The position numbers were made by a program, and so were the translations under genes. Under the pieces are notes generated by a model. It worked only from the letters and a program-made list of their open reading frames with translations, made no database searches and was not told the DNA's origin. A stretch of DNA of 13,646 bases, taken from CAYJBH01 sp964369445. Lineage in GTDB: Bacteria; Bacillota; Clostridia; Oscillospirales; Ruminococcaceae. Below are positions 1-7,692 of the stretch, in pieces; positions within the stretch are counted from its first letter, which is position 1, and each line of letters opens with the position of its first letter. The stretch lies in the NCBI GenBank assembly GCA_964369445.1, contig CAYJFU010000055.1:1-13646 (forward strand), given 5' to 3'.

Positions 1-15
1 CCCGCCTTCGGCGGG
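1..15 (-). terminator. Probable fab operon terminator hairpin, cut by window edge
   Basis: Positions 1-6 (CCCGCC) and 10-15 (GGCGGG) form a perfect 6-bp GC stem around a 3-nt loop. On the minus strand it lies 39 bases past the stop of the last gene of the fab operon. Further C residues at 16-18 suggest the stem may extend beyond the window. The T-run that would confirm an intrinsic terminator would lie at positions below 1 and cannot be seen, so the call rests on location and stem only. Confidence 0.55.
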
Positions 16-53
16 GGGAGTATTTAAAAGTGTACCAAAAGTTGTTCCTTTTG

Positions 54-506
54 CTATTTAGTGTTAATCACACGTGGCATCTCGGGCATAAGTTCCTCTG
101 TTATTACAAGCAACATCTCCTGCAACTTTTGTGCATCCTCGGGGCTGAAACGCTGTTCCATGCGCTCGATAACGGTGCTGACATACTGCTGGCTGACGTT
201 ATAATAGTCAAAATACTTTTGCGTCGGCGCGATGTGGTACTCGCGCCTGTCCTCTGTTGACTGTATCTTGTCAAGGTAACCCTTTTGCACGAGGCTGTTC
301 ACCTTGTAGGTCGCGTTAGGGGATGACATGTTAGTAAACTGTGCAAACTCGTTTACCGTCGGCTTGCCCAGCGCGTGAATTATCTCCATGCAAAACGTCT
401 CGACGGTCGTAAGGCTTGCCTCACGCTCGCCCAGTTTTTCAAATAGTTTTTTGTAAAGATGAAGCTTAAACTTTGCATAAACCTGCTCAAAAGCGTCCTG
501 CAACAT
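54..506 (-). CDS. MarR-family winged-helix regulator, candidate fatty-acid synthesis repressor
   Basis: This 150-aa protein has the length and layout of a MarR-family dimer. An N-terminal helix leads to a helix-turn-helix with the recognition helix around residues 61-78 (SSPNATYKVNSLVQKGYL). The wing carries the family hallmark DRREY at 86-90 (STEDRREYHIAPT). A C-terminal helical region follows for dimerisation. The ATG overlaps the fabZ stop by one base (TAATG), and the SD GGAGAGGG lies inside the fabZ end, so the two genes are translationally linked. MarR proteins encoded with fab genes in Firmicutes (FabT in streptococci, FabR-type in clostridia) repress fatty acid synthesis with acyl-ACP as corepressor. 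That role is inferred here from context. Its place as last gene is unusual, since the regulator is generally near the start of such clusters. Gene end is TAG. The family call is firm; the specific function is likely but unproven. Confidence 0.88.
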   Translation of the reverse strand: MLQDAFEQVYAKFKLHLYKKLFEKLGEREASLTTVETFCMEIIHALGKPTVNEFAQFTNMSSPNATYKVNSLVQKGYLDKIQSTEDRREYHIAPTQKYFDYYNVSQQYVSTVIERMEQRFSPEDAQKLQEMLLVITEELMPEMPRVINTK

Positions 507-937
507 TATCCCTCTCCGAGTGCAAACGTCAGTTCTGCCGTACAGGCAACCTCTCCGTCAACATATGCTGTCGCCTCGCCCATACCGAGCGGGCCTTTGC
601 GTGCTGTCAGTTTACATTCCAGTGTCAGCACATCGCCGGGGCGCACCTGCTTTTTAAAACGCGCCTTTTTTATACCTCCGAAAAACGCAAGTTTACCCTT
701 GTTTTGCTCCTCGCTCAGCAGTGCGACAGCGCCTGTCTGCGCCAGCGCCTCTATAATAAGCACGCCAGGCATAACCGCGTATTCGGGGAAATGTCCGCAA
801 AAAAACTGCTCGTTTGCGCTGACGCATTTAATGCCCTTTGCGTACTCTCCCGGCGCAAGTTCTGTTATCTTGTCAACCAGTAAAAGCGGATATCGGTGCG
901 GCAGTATTTCTTTTATCTGCTCGTGATTAAGCTCCAT
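506..937 (-). CDS. fabZ: 3-hydroxyacyl-ACP dehydratase FabZ
   Basis: FabZ removes water from 3-hydroxyacyl-ACP to give trans-2-enoyl-ACP in the elongation cycle, in the cytoplasm. The 143-aa product is a single hotdog domain of normal length. The N-terminal signature ILPHRYPLLLVD is at 11-22. The catalytic His49 lies in CGHFP and the catalytic Glu63 in the following helix (MPGVLIIEALAQ). The ATG at 937 is chosen because AAAGGGG sits just upstream within the end of fabF, and because homology begins at MELNHEQI. The same frame stays open to 1159 antisense-free but inside fabF, and that extension resembles no FabZ. There is one base between the fabF stop and this start, and a one-base overlap with the downstream regulator gene. 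No FabA-like isomerase is visible nearby, so how unsaturated chains are made cannot be told from this window. Confidence 0.97.
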   Translation of the reverse strand: MELNHEQIKEILPHRYPLLLVDKITELAPGEYAKGIKCVSANEQFFCGHFPEYAVMPGVLIIEALAQTGAVALLSEEQNKGKLAFFGGIKKARFKKQVRPGDVLTLECKLTARKGPLGMGEATAYVDGEVACTAELTFALGEG

Positions 938-938
938 G

Positions 939-2183
939 TTACACCCCTTTGTACTTTTTAATAAGTATTGACGCATTGTGTCCACCAAAACCAAGCGAAT
1001 TGGACATTGCGTATTCCACCGTCGTCTCACGTCCCTTGTTCGGCACGATGTCGAGGTCACACTGCTCGTCCGGCACACTGTAGTTGATGGTCGGCGGTAT
1101 AAAGTCGCTTGCGACCGCAAGTGCCGAGAAAATGCCCTCAATTGCGCCGGAAGCGCCAAGCAGATGGCCCGTCATAGATTTTGTCGAGCTTACCGCTAGT
1201 TTGTAAGCGTGATCTTTAAAGGTTGCCTTTATCGCCATCGTCTCGCCTGCGTCGTTCAGCGGCGTTGATGTGCCGTGCGCATTGATGTAGTTCACCTGCT
1301 CCGGCTTGATGCCTGCATCCTCAATGGCAAGTGTCATCGCCATCGACGCACCCACGCCATCCGGAGACGGTGCGGTGATGTGATGTGCGTCACAGCTGTA
1401 GCCGTAACCGACAACCTCCGCGACTATATTAGCACCGCGCGCCTTTGCGTGCTCATACTCTTCCAGAACGAGCATACCTGCGCCCTCGCCCATAATAAAG
1501 CCACAGCGCTCCTTGTCAAAGGGGATGGAGGCTCTTGCAACGTTGTCCGTTGTGTTGAGCGCTTTGAGTGACGTAAAGCCTCCCATGCCAAAGCGTGTTA
1601 TGCTCGCCTCGGCGGCGCCGCACATGATAACGTCGGCGTAACCGTGTTTTATGTGGCGCATCGCATCGCCTATAGCGTTTGTACCCGAGGCACAAGCCGT
1701 CACAGGACAGGTGCACATGCCTTTAAAACCCAACTGTATCGCCACGTTGCCTGCCGGCATGTTTGCGATGGACATGGGGATAAAAAACGGCGAAACCCTG
1801 TCGTAGCCCTTTGCCTCGCCCTTTGCCGCCTCGCGCTCTATCGTGCCAAGACCGGCAATTCCGCTCGCCACAAACACCGCCATGCGATGTGGATTTTCCT
1901 TTTGCATATCAAGTCCGCTGTCGTCAAATGCCTGCTGTGCCGCAACAAGGGCAAGCTGTGTACTGCGGTCAAGGCGCTTGATCTCACGCTTGTCGATAAA
2001 CTGCTCAGGATCAAAGCCCTTGAGTTCGCCGGCAAGTTTTGTCTTTTGTTCACTGCAATCATACAACGTTATCGGTGCAATGCCGTTTGTGCCGGACTTT
2101 GCCGCCGCCCACGAGCTGTCGACATCATTGCCGATAGGGGTCAGCGCCCCCATTCCCGTTATTACAACTCTACGCTCTGCCAT
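939..2183 (-). CDS. fabF: 3-oxoacyl-ACP synthase II FabF (KAS II)
   Basis: FabF condenses malonyl-ACP with acyl-ACP to extend the chain by two carbons. The 414-aa product matches the family length. All three catalytic residues are visible: Cys164 in VTACASGTNA, His303 in NAHGTSTPLND and His340 in KSMTGHLLGASGA. The N-terminus RRVVITGMGALTPIG and the C-terminal glycine-rich SLGFGGHNAS are typical. The ATG at 2183 has an AGGAGG SD only four bases away, overlapping the fabG TAG stop. The gene lies 8 bases after fabG and 1 base before fabZ, so it is mid-operon. KAS I/II distinction by sequence alone is imperfect, but FabF is the usual Firmicute elongation synthase and the only elongation KAS in this cluster. 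Confidence 0.97.
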   Translation of the reverse strand: MAERRVVITGMGALTPIGNDVDSSWAAAKSGTNGIAPITLYDCSEQKTKLAGELKGFDPEQFIDKREIKRLDRSTQLALVAAQQAFDDSGLDMQKENPHRMAVFVASGIAGLGTIEREAAKGEAKGYDRVSPFFIPMSIANMPAGNVAIQLGFKGMCTCPVTACASGTNAIGDAMRHIKHGYADVIMCGAAEASITRFGMGGFTSLKALNTTDNVARASIPFDKERCGFIMGEGAGMLVLEEYEHAKARGANIVAEVVGYGYSCDAHHITAPSPDGVGASMAMTLAIEDAGIKPEQVNYINAHGTSTPLNDAGETMAIKATFKDHAYKLAVSSTKSMTGHLLGASGAIEGIFSALAVASDFIPPTINYSVPDEQCDLDIVPNKGRETTVEYAMSNSLGFGGHNASILIKKYKGV

Positions 2184-2191
2184 ACTTCCTC

Positions 2192-2932
2192 CTACATTGC
2201 CATTCCGCCGTCAACACACAGCACCTGCCCTGTGATGTAAGCGGCTTTTTCGTCCGTTAAAAACGCTACCGTGTTCGCTATGTCCTGTGGACTTCCAAAG
2301 CGTGCAAGCGGTATGCGCCCTTTTATGCCGTCCTGTAATTCCTGTGACAGCACGTCGGTCATGTCCGTTGTGATAAAGCCGGGTGCGACGACGTTTGCCG
2401 TCACGCCACGCGGTGCAAGCTCTCGCGCAAGGGATTTTGTCAAACCTATCAAACCCGCCTTACTTGCACTGTAATTTATCTGTCCTGCGTTGCCGTTAAT
2501 TCCCACAACACTGCCGACGTTGACTATTGCGCCGTAGCGCTGTTTGGTCATGCCGCGACACACCGCCTTACAGCACAAAAACGCGCCCTTTAAATTGGTG
2601 TCGAGCACGGCATCAAAATCCTCTTCGCTCATGCGCACAAGCAGATTGTCCTTTGTAATGCCTGCGTTGTTGACCAGAATGTCGATACTGCCCAGTTCCT
2701 TTTGGGCAAAAGCCATAAGCTCGCCCACCTGCTGTGCATCGGCGACATCCGCTTTGAATGGCAATGCCTTTACGCCGTTTTGCTCACACAGCGCCGCCGT
2801 CTCGTTTGCCGCCGCCTCGTTGCCGGCGTAGTTGATGATAACGTTAACGCCGCGCTTTGAAAGTTCTACGCAAATGGCGCGCCCTATGCCGCGACTTGCG
2901 CCGGTTACAACTGCGTTTTTATATTGTGACAT
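2192..2932 (-). CDS. fabG: 3-oxoacyl-ACP reductase FabG
   Basis: FabG is the NADPH-dependent reductase that converts 3-oxoacyl-ACP to 3-hydroxyacyl-ACP. The 246-aa product is a classical short-chain dehydrogenase. The Rossmann glycine motif TGASRGIG is at 10-17, NNAG at 88-91, and the catalytic tetrad is Asn113, Ser141, Tyr154 and Lys158 (YSASK). The C-terminal ITGQVLCVDGGMAM closes the fold as in other FabG proteins. The ATG at 2932 follows GGAGAA by a suitable distance. Spacing is 15 bases from fabD and 8 bases to fabF. Many SDRs resemble FabG, but the position between fabD and fabF makes the assignment secure. Confidence 0.97.
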   Translation of the reverse strand: MSQYKNAVVTGASRGIGRAICVELSKRGVNVIINYAGNEAAANETAALCEQNGVKALPFKADVADAQQVGELMAFAQKELGSIDILVNNAGITKDNLLVRMSEEDFDAVLDTNLKGAFLCCKAVCRGMTKQRYGAIVNVGSVVGINGNAGQINYSASKAGLIGLTKSLARELAPRGVTANVVAPGFITTDMTDVLSQELQDGIKGRIPLARFGSPQDIANTVAFLTDEKAAYITGQVLCVDGGMAM

Positions 2933-2947
2933 ATGTTTTCTCCGTTA

Positions 2948-3862
2948 TTAATTTTTTAAGTTTTCCACAACCTCTTGCAGTCTTTGCGCTGTCTCGACGT
3001 CGTAGGCTGTTATGTCGGGGCAGGTTTTGCGCACAAAGCCCGATATCACCTTGCCGGGGCCTATCTCCACTATCGTGTCGAAACCATCGGCGGCAAGTGC
3101 TCTTATCGTGTCCTCCATCAGCACTCCGCTTGTCATCTGACGCACCATAAGCTGTTTTGTGTCGATACCGTCTGTGTTGCGCGCACCCAAACAGTTGTAG
3201 TAGACCGGCACCTTTTCTTCGCTCGGCTCGTATTGCTTTAGACACTCGGCGAACTCCTGCGCCGCCGGCTCCATCAACACCGAGTGAAACGCACCGCTGA
3301 CTTTGAGCGGCATGACGCGCTTTGCGCCTGCCTGCTTTGCAAGTACGGCAACGCTGTCGACCGCCGCCTGCTCGCCGGATACAACAAGTTGCCCGGGGCA
3401 GTTATAGTTGGCTATCTGCACGATGCCGTCCGCTTGCTCACAGCACTTTGCAAGGCTGTCGCGGTCAAGTCCCAGTACCGCCGCCATAGCGCCGCCCGTC
3501 TGCTTTTGCATGATAGCACCGCGCTTTGCCACAAGACCTACCGCCTGCGACACATCAAACACCCCTGACGCACACAGCGCTGAGTACTCGCCGAGACTCA
3601 GACCTGCCACCGCCTGCGGTTCGATACCATTTTGTGAGAGCACCTGTGTCATTGCCGCCGCAAACGCTACCATGCACGGCTGAGCGTACACCGTCTCGTT
3701 GATGGGCATGTCCTCATCAAACATCATGCTTTTAAGGTCAAAGTCCACCGCCTGCGCCGCCTCGTCAATGACGCGTGCGAACGTCTCGTTTGTGTCGTAT
3801 AAATCCTTACCCATGCCGGCATGTTGACTGCCCTGTCCGGCATACAAAAACGCAAGTTTCAT
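2948..3862 (-). CDS. fabD: Malonyl-CoA:ACP transacylase FabD
   Basis: FabD transfers malonyl from malonyl-CoA to AcpP, linking the Acc block to the elongation enzymes. The 304-aa product shows the acyltransferase motifs in order: AGQGSQ near the N-terminus (8-13), the nucleophile elbow GLSLGEYSAL with Ser89, Arg114 in VAKRGAIMQ (carboxylate binding), the catalytic His193 in SGAFHS, and the late EIGPGKVISG segment. The ATG at 3862 lies three bases after the fabK stop. Its SD (AGGATG, inside the last fabK codons) is weaker than at neighbouring genes, so translational coupling to fabK is likely. Length and motifs are complete with no sign of damage. Confidence 0.97.
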   Translation of the reverse strand: MKLAFLYAGQGSQHAGMGKDLYDTNETFARVIDEAAQAVDFDLKSMMFDEDMPINETVYAQPCMVAFAAAMTQVLSQNGIEPQAVAGLSLGEYSALCASGVFDVSQAVGLVAKRGAIMQKQTGGAMAAVLGLDRDSLAKCCEQADGIVQIANYNCPGQLVVSGEQAAVDSVAVLAKQAGAKRVMPLKVSGAFHSVLMEPAAQEFAECLKQYEPSEEKVPVYYNCLGARNTDGIDTKQLMVRQMTSGVLMEDTIRALAADGFDTIVEIGPGKVISGFVRKTCPDITAYDVETAQRLQEVVENLKN

Positions 3863-3865
3863 ATC

Positions 3866-4798
3866 TTAAAACATCCTATTTAGCTTTTGTTGTTCGGCGT
3901 TTAACTGCGCCATCAGCTCTTCAAAAATCACACGAAGAGGTCTTATTTCGCTCAGCTGTCCTGCTGTCTGCCCTGCCATGAGACTGCCGGTGTCGACGTT
4001 GCCCTCAAATACGGCACGGCGCAGACTTCCAAGTGTGTACTGCTCCAGTTCCTCCTTGTCAGCGCCTGTTTTCTCCAGTTCGACATACTTACGCGACATT
4101 GCATTTTTCAAGATACGCACCGGTGTGCCGGCTATTCTACCGGTTACAACGGTATCACTTCCTTTTGCTTTTATAACCTTTGCCTTGTAATTATCGTGTA
4201 TTGGGCACTCCTCACTGACAAGCAGGCATGTGCCGAGCTGAACTCCACATGCACCCAGTGCAAGCGCTGCAAGTAACTGTCTGCCGTCTGCAATACCGCC
4301 TGCCGCAATAACCGGCACATCGACGGCATCCACCACCTGCGGAACAAGTGCCATTGTTGTCATCTCGCCCACATGTCCGCCGCTCTCGGTGCCCTCGGCA
4401 ATTACGCCATCTGCACCGTTCATGACGACACGTTTTGCAAGCGACGGTACCGGAATGACAGGGAAAACCATTATGCCTGCCTCTTTCCAACCCTTTATAT
4501 ATGGTGCCGGATTGCCCGCACCTGTCGTTACAATTTTTATGCCCTTTTCCACGACTATTTTAGCCATCTCTTCGGTGTGTGGATTCATTAACATGAGGTT
4601 GACACCGAACGGTTTGTCGGTTTTGCTTTTGCATATGTCAATATTCTCGCGCAGTTGATCCGCTGTCATGCCTGCCGCACCGATAAGACCCAGTGCACCG
4701 GCATTTGATACCGCCGCCGCAAACTCACCTGTCGCTATGCTTGCCATACCACCCTGAATAAACGGAAACTCCGTACCTAAAATGTTTTTTAACTCCAT
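3866..4798 (-). CDS. fabK: Enoyl-ACP reductase FabK (FMN-dependent)
   Basis: FabK reduces trans-2-enoyl-ACP with NAD(P)H through FMN, the last step of each cycle. The 310-aa protein is a TIM-barrel of the nitronate monooxygenase/2-nitropropane dioxygenase superfamily. Visible are PFIQGGMA (12-19), TTGAGNPAPY (91-100), AEGTESGGHVG with the likely catalytic His142 (equivalent to the FabK active-site histidine), and the phosphate-binding AAGGIADGRQ (165-174). The start at 4798 is set by AAAAGGGG eight bases upstream. An in-frame extension to 4867 would run into fabH and is unlikely. Homology alone could suggest a nitronate monooxygenase, but position between fabH and fabD settles it. No FabI- or FabL-type reductase is present in the window, so FabK probably carries the reaction. 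Such organisms are generally insensitive to FabI inhibitors (family knowledge). Confidence 0.96.
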   Translation of the reverse strand: MELKNILGTEFPFIQGGMASIATGEFAAAVSNAGALGLIGAAGMTADQLRENIDICKSKTDKPFGVNLMLMNPHTEEMAKIVVEKGIKIVTTGAGNPAPYIKGWKEAGIMVFPVIPVPSLAKRVVMNGADGVIAEGTESGGHVGEMTTMALVPQVVDAVDVPVIAAGGIADGRQLLAALALGACGVQLGTCLLVSEECPIHDNYKAKVIKAKGSDTVVTGRIAGTPVRILKNAMSRKYVELEKTGADKEELEQYTLGSLRRAVFEGNVDTGSLMAGQTAGQLSEIRPLRVIFEELMAQLNAEQQKLNRMF

Positions 4799-4812
4799 AT
4801 CATAAACCCCTT

Positions 4813-5754
4813 TTATACTGTTAACAGCGTTGCGCCGTATGTTAGACCTGCTCCGAAACCGACGCATATTATTTGACTTCCTGCCGGTATCTCCTCCTGT
4901 GTCATCAGCTCGTGAAACGCGATGGGTATGCTTGCACAGGAGGTGTTGCCGTACTTGTGAAGATTTTTAAACAGCTTATCCTCGCTGATTTTGAGTTTTT
5001 TTGCCGCACTGTCTATTATACGTTTGTTTGCCTGATGGCAGACAACTTTGTATATATCTTCCATCGACTTGCCGGACTTATCAAGTATGCGTGTGACACA
5101 ATCGGTTATCGCCTCGACGGCAAAACGGAACACCGCCTGACCGTCCATGTGTATAAATCCGTCGCCGTCATCCCTATTAAGGACGTACAGCGGTTCTGCC
5201 GTGCCTTTTGCGCCTGCAGTGAAGAAATACTCGTTTTCATCGCTGAGCGTCGTCACCACCGCTCCTGCACCATCGCCAAAAAGCACACAGGTACTGCGAT
5301 CGTTAAAGTCAACGACACGGCTTACCTCTTCCGTAGCGACAACGAGCGCATACGGTTTATCGCTACCGACCAGTAGCGCGCGCGCCGTTTCAAGGGCGTA
5401 CAAAAAGCCACTGCAAGCCGCGTTGACATCAAGACAAAGCGTCTGCTCCGGCAACTCCAGCGCTTGCTGAACAAGACATGCTGTCGACGGTGTAGCGTAT
5501 CGTGCCGTAAAGGTGGCTACAACGATAGCCCCGATCTGTTCTTTTTGGACGTCCGCCTTGGCCACGACCTCCTCTGCCGCCTTTATCGCAAGCGTCAGTC
5601 CGCTCTCATCGCCGGTGCAAAAGTATCTGCCTTTTATGCCGGTACGAGAACTTATCCACTCGTCGCTAGTGTCGACAAGCTTCTCCATCTCGGCGTTGCT
5701 AACCCATTTTGAGGGCAGTGCTATGCTTGATGCAAGTATTTTAAGTCCGCTCAA
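4813..5754 (-). CDS. fabH: 3-oxoacyl-ACP synthase III FabH (KAS III), TTG start
   Basis: FabH starts chain synthesis by condensing an acyl-CoA primer with malonyl-ACP, and primer choice sets straight versus branched chains. The 313-aa product has the complete Cys-His-Asn triad: Cys114 in NAACSGF, His240 in VCHQAN and Asn270 in YGNTS. It also has DTSDEWI (28-34), RTGI (37-40) and FGDGAGAV (159-166). The start codon is TTG (5754-5752). It is five bases after a strong AAAGGAG and no in-frame ATG lies nearby, the first internal Met being residue 23 inside conserved sequence. It is the first gene of the fab block, following a 273-bp spacer, and fabK starts 14 bases after its stop. A weaker start codon on the initiating enzyme is notable but its effect is unknown. 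Confidence 0.96.
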   Translation of the reverse strand: MSGLKILASSIALPSKWVSNAEMEKLVDTSDEWISSRTGIKGRYFCTGDESGLTLAIKAAEEVVAKADVQKEQIGAIVVATFTARYATPSTACLVQQALELPEQTLCLDVNAACSGFLYALETARALLVGSDKPYALVVATEEVSRVVDFNDRSTCVLFGDGAGAVVTTLSDENEYFFTAGAKGTAEPLYVLNRDDGDGFIHMDGQAVFRFAVEAITDCVTRILDKSGKSMEDIYKVVCHQANKRIIDSAAKKLKISEDKLFKNLHKYGNTSCASIPIAFHELMTQEEIPAGSQIICVGFGAGLTYGATLLTV

Positions 5755-5759
5755 TATGT

Positions 5760-5766
5760 CTCCTTT
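5760..5766 (-). promoter_or_regulatory. Ribosome binding site that fixes the fabH TTG start
   Basis: The minus-strand AAAGGAG lies five bases upstream of TTG at 5754-5752. No ATG or GTG in frame is at a workable distance, so this site decides the start. Confidence 0.85.
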
Positions 5767-5800
5767 TTATCTATGTTGTGCAAGTACAAAACGCACTTGT

Positions 5801-5885
5801 GACTAATGGTTAAAGTCTGACCGCATAACCAAAGCAGCCTTAATGCAATAACCGGTCATTCACCCTTCACCTTTAGTATTTAGTC
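5801..5885 (-). repeat. MITE-like short repeat, copy A (85 bp)
   Basis: On the minus strand the segment starts GACTAAATACTAAAG. Its other end, read in reverse complement, starts GACTAATGGTTAAAG, giving imperfect 15-bp terminal inverted repeats (11 of 15 match by hand). It is clearly related to 12562-12660 on the plus strand. The first 67 positions match at about 52, the last 18 at about 15, with one 14-base gap. It has no coding capacity and no transposase is in the window. The flanks extend the inverted repeat slightly (ACTTG on both sides). No clear target duplication was seen. It sits 47 bases upstream of fabH. Confidence 0.75.
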
Positions 5886-5938
5886 AAGTTTGTCGCATTT
5901 GTGGAAATTATTGTCAGTTTACACAAATAAACGATGTC

Positions 5939-5984
5939 CTTTTGATTGCCTCACCCACCCTCCGGCAGAGGAAACAATCAAAAG
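5939..5984 (-). repeat. Strong inverted repeat / hairpin between accA and fabH
   Basis: The arms CTTTTGATTG (5939-5948) and CAATCAAAAG (5975-5984) are perfect 10-bp complements. They continue inward as CCTC (5949-5952) and GAGG (5968-5971), with a 3-base bulge (AAA, 5972-5974) on one side. The 15-base loop is C/G-rich. In the fabH-sense RNA a competing small stem CCUC-UGCCG-GAGG is possible inside the loop. No T-run follows on either strand, so it is not a standard intrinsic terminator. It may be an RNA leader element, a protein-binding palindrome or a small repeat unit. Confidence 0.6.
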
Positions 5985-6027
5985 TGTAACAAAAATGTAC
6001 AATTTGCCTTTAGTACGACAGCCCTGT

Positions 6028-6831
6028 TTATGTCACAAAAACATCGCCCATTTTACGATATTTTTCGTATCTGTGTTTTGCTGGATTTGCCAGTCGGCTC
6101 GCCTCTTTGAGCGCTGATTTTATCGCCCTGTCCACCGACTGTATCGCTGTCACGGCATCCGCCGCCGCGCCGCCCTCCGGCTCGGGTATAATGTCGTCGA
6201 TGACGTTAAACTGCAACAAGTCCTCAGCAGTCAGCTTCATGAGGTCACATGCCTGCGGTGCTTTGGCGCTGTCTTTCCACAGGATTGTCGCAAAACCCTC
6301 CGGCGATAGTATGGAGTAGATGGCATTTTCCATCATCAGCACCTTGTTGGCAACGCCCAGTGCAAGCGCGCCGCCGCTTCCGCCCTCTCCGATAACAACC
6401 GACACTATCGGCACCTGCAATCCGCTCATGACGTAAAGACATTCCGCAATGGCAGCTCCCTGACCGTTTTGCTCCGCTTCAAGACCCGGATACGCACCGG
6501 GTGTGTCGATGAATGTAATGACCGGTCGCTGAAATTTTTCCGCCTGAAGCAAAAGGCGCTTGACCTTTCGGTAACCCTCGGGACTTGGCATACCGAAGTT
6601 ACAGCGCAGGTTTTCTTGTAGGTTTTTGCCCTTGCGGTGACCTATAACCGTTACGGGTGTGCCATGAAACATCGCTATCCCGCCGATTATTCCGGCATCT
6701 TCACGGTAGAGTCGGTCGCCTTGCTGTTCAAAAAAGTTTGTAAAAAGTGCATCAATATAGTCAATACTGCCCGGTCGCATTGTGTCGCGAGCAAGTGCGA
6801 CCTTTTGTGCTGCCGTTAACATCTCACTCAC
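6028..6831 (-). CDS. accA: Acetyl-CoA carboxylase carboxyltransferase subunit alpha AccA, GTG start
   Basis: AccA with AccD moves the carboxyl group from carboxybiotin on AccB to acetyl-CoA, giving malonyl-CoA. The 267-aa product has the crotonase-like core: GHRKGKN (64-70), FIDTPGAYPG (107-116), the oxyanion-forming GEGGSGGALA (148-157) and SPEGFA (176-181). It lacks the longer N-terminal region of the E. coli protein (319 aa), which is normal for short clostridial AccA. The GTG start abuts the accD stop (TAAGTG). It is six bases from AAGGAGG, which lies in the accD end. The ATG three codons later would be about 15 bases away, too far. It is the last gene of the acc block, and a 273-bp spacer with repeats separates it from fabH. 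Confidence 0.96.
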   Translation of the reverse strand: MSEMLTAAQKVALARDTMRPGSIDYIDALFTNFFEQQGDRLYREDAGIIGGIAMFHGTPVTVIGHRKGKNLQENLRCNFGMPSPEGYRKVKRLLLQAEKFQRPVITFIDTPGAYPGLEAEQNGQGAAIAECLYVMSGLQVPIVSVVIGEGGSGGALALGVANKVLMMENAIYSILSPEGFATILWKDSAKAPQACDLMKLTAEDLLQFNVIDDIIPEPEGGAAADAVTAIQSVDRAIKSALKEASRLANPAKHRYEKYRKMGDVFVT

Positions 6832-7692
6832 TTACTTCCTCCTTTTGGCATGTAACATAAGCAGGTTTTTCAGTGTCTGTTTCATGTCGGCGCGGTGCAC
6901 TATGCCGTCGACAAAACCGTGTTCCTGCAAAAACTCTGACCGCTGAAAACCTTTTGGCAGTGCCTGACCTATCGTCTGCTCGATGACGCGCGGGCCGGCA
7001 AAACCGATAAGCGCGTTTGGCTCGGCAAGCGTAATATCCGCCACCGAGGCAAAACTTGCCGTAACACCGCCTGTGGTGGGATGTGTCAGACATACGGTGT
7101 AAAAACCGCCTTTGTCGGAAAAAAGCTTTAACGCGGCGGTCGTTTTTGCCATCTGCATGAGCGAAATAATGCCCTCCTGCATACGTGCGCCGCCACTTGC
7201 GGTGAATATGATGAGCGGCAGTTTGTCTTTAGTTGCCGTCTCGACGGCGCGGGTGACCTTTTCGCCCATCGCCGCGCCCATGCTGCCCATTAAAAATGCG
7301 CTGTCCAGCACGACAAACACTGCGCTGTAACCGTCAATCTTGCCCTTTGCGCACACAACCGCCTCAGCAAGACCGGTACGCTGTCGCAACTCACTCAGCT
7401 TTTTGTCGTAACCCGGAAAGTCCAGTGGGTTTTTGCCAACTGTAAGAGGATTAAGCTCGCTAAAACTACCCGCGTCAATCAAAATGCTAAGCCTGTGGTA
7501 CGCGCCGATGTGAAAGTGGTGTTTACAGTGTGGGCAGGTCATCGCCGCCTCGATTTTTTGCTCGTTTGTGAGCTGCTTGCCACATTCGGGACAGGGTTTT
7601 GACTCGCTTCCGGCGCTTTTAAGCTTACCTTTGTCTCTTCTCGCCTTTAATTGAAACAGCCTGTCTTTACGGCTTGCGAAAAAGTCACTCAT
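6832..7692 (-). CDS. accD: Acetyl-CoA carboxylase carboxyltransferase subunit beta AccD
   Basis: AccD is the partner of AccA in the carboxyltransferase tetramer. The 286-aa product begins with a four-cysteine zinc ribbon, CPEC at 34-37 and CPHC at 53-56. The crotonase-type core follows, with FTASGGARMQEG (163-174), THPTTGGVTASFA (203-215) and GPRVIEQT (233-240). Length is normal for the family. The ATG overlaps the accC stop in an ATGA junction and has GGAGGG about nine bases upstream, inside accC. The stop directly abuts the accA GTG, so AccD and AccA synthesis should be coupled, which suits their fixed stoichiometry. The basic C-terminus (HAKRRK) comes from codons that also provide the accA SD. 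Confidence 0.97.
   Translation of the reverse strand: MSDFFASRKDRLFQLKARRDKGKLKSAGSESKPCPECGKQLTNEQKIEAAMTCPHCKHHFHIGAYHRLSILIDAGSFSELNPLTVGKNPLDFPGYDKKLSELRQRTGLAEAVVCAKGKIDGYSAVFVVLDSAFLMGSMGAAMGEKVTRAVETATKDKLPLIIFTASGGARMQEGIISLMQMAKTTAALKLFSDKGGFYTVCLTHPTTGGVTASFASVADITLAEPNALIGFAGPRVIEQTIGQALPKGFQRSEFLQEHGFVDGIVHRADMKQTLKNLLMLHAKRRK

Noticed and set aside
459..926. Plus-strand open frames of 136 to 155 codons opposite fabZ
   Set aside because: They are antisense to fabZ, have no SD or known motif, and show low-complexity Ser/Ala composition typical of shadow frames.
937..1159. N-terminal extension of FabZ
   Set aside because: The added 74 residues overlap fabF in another frame, resemble no protein family and lack an SD, whereas the ATG at 937 has a strong SD.
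4799..4867. N-terminal extension of FabK into fabH
   Set aside because: It has Arg-rich sequence without homology. The internal ATG at 4798 has AAAAGGGG at the right distance and matches family N-termini.
5860..5890. fabH promoter from TTGACT at the end of repeat copy A
   Set aside because: No acceptable -10 box occurs 16 to 18 bases downstream on the minus strand.
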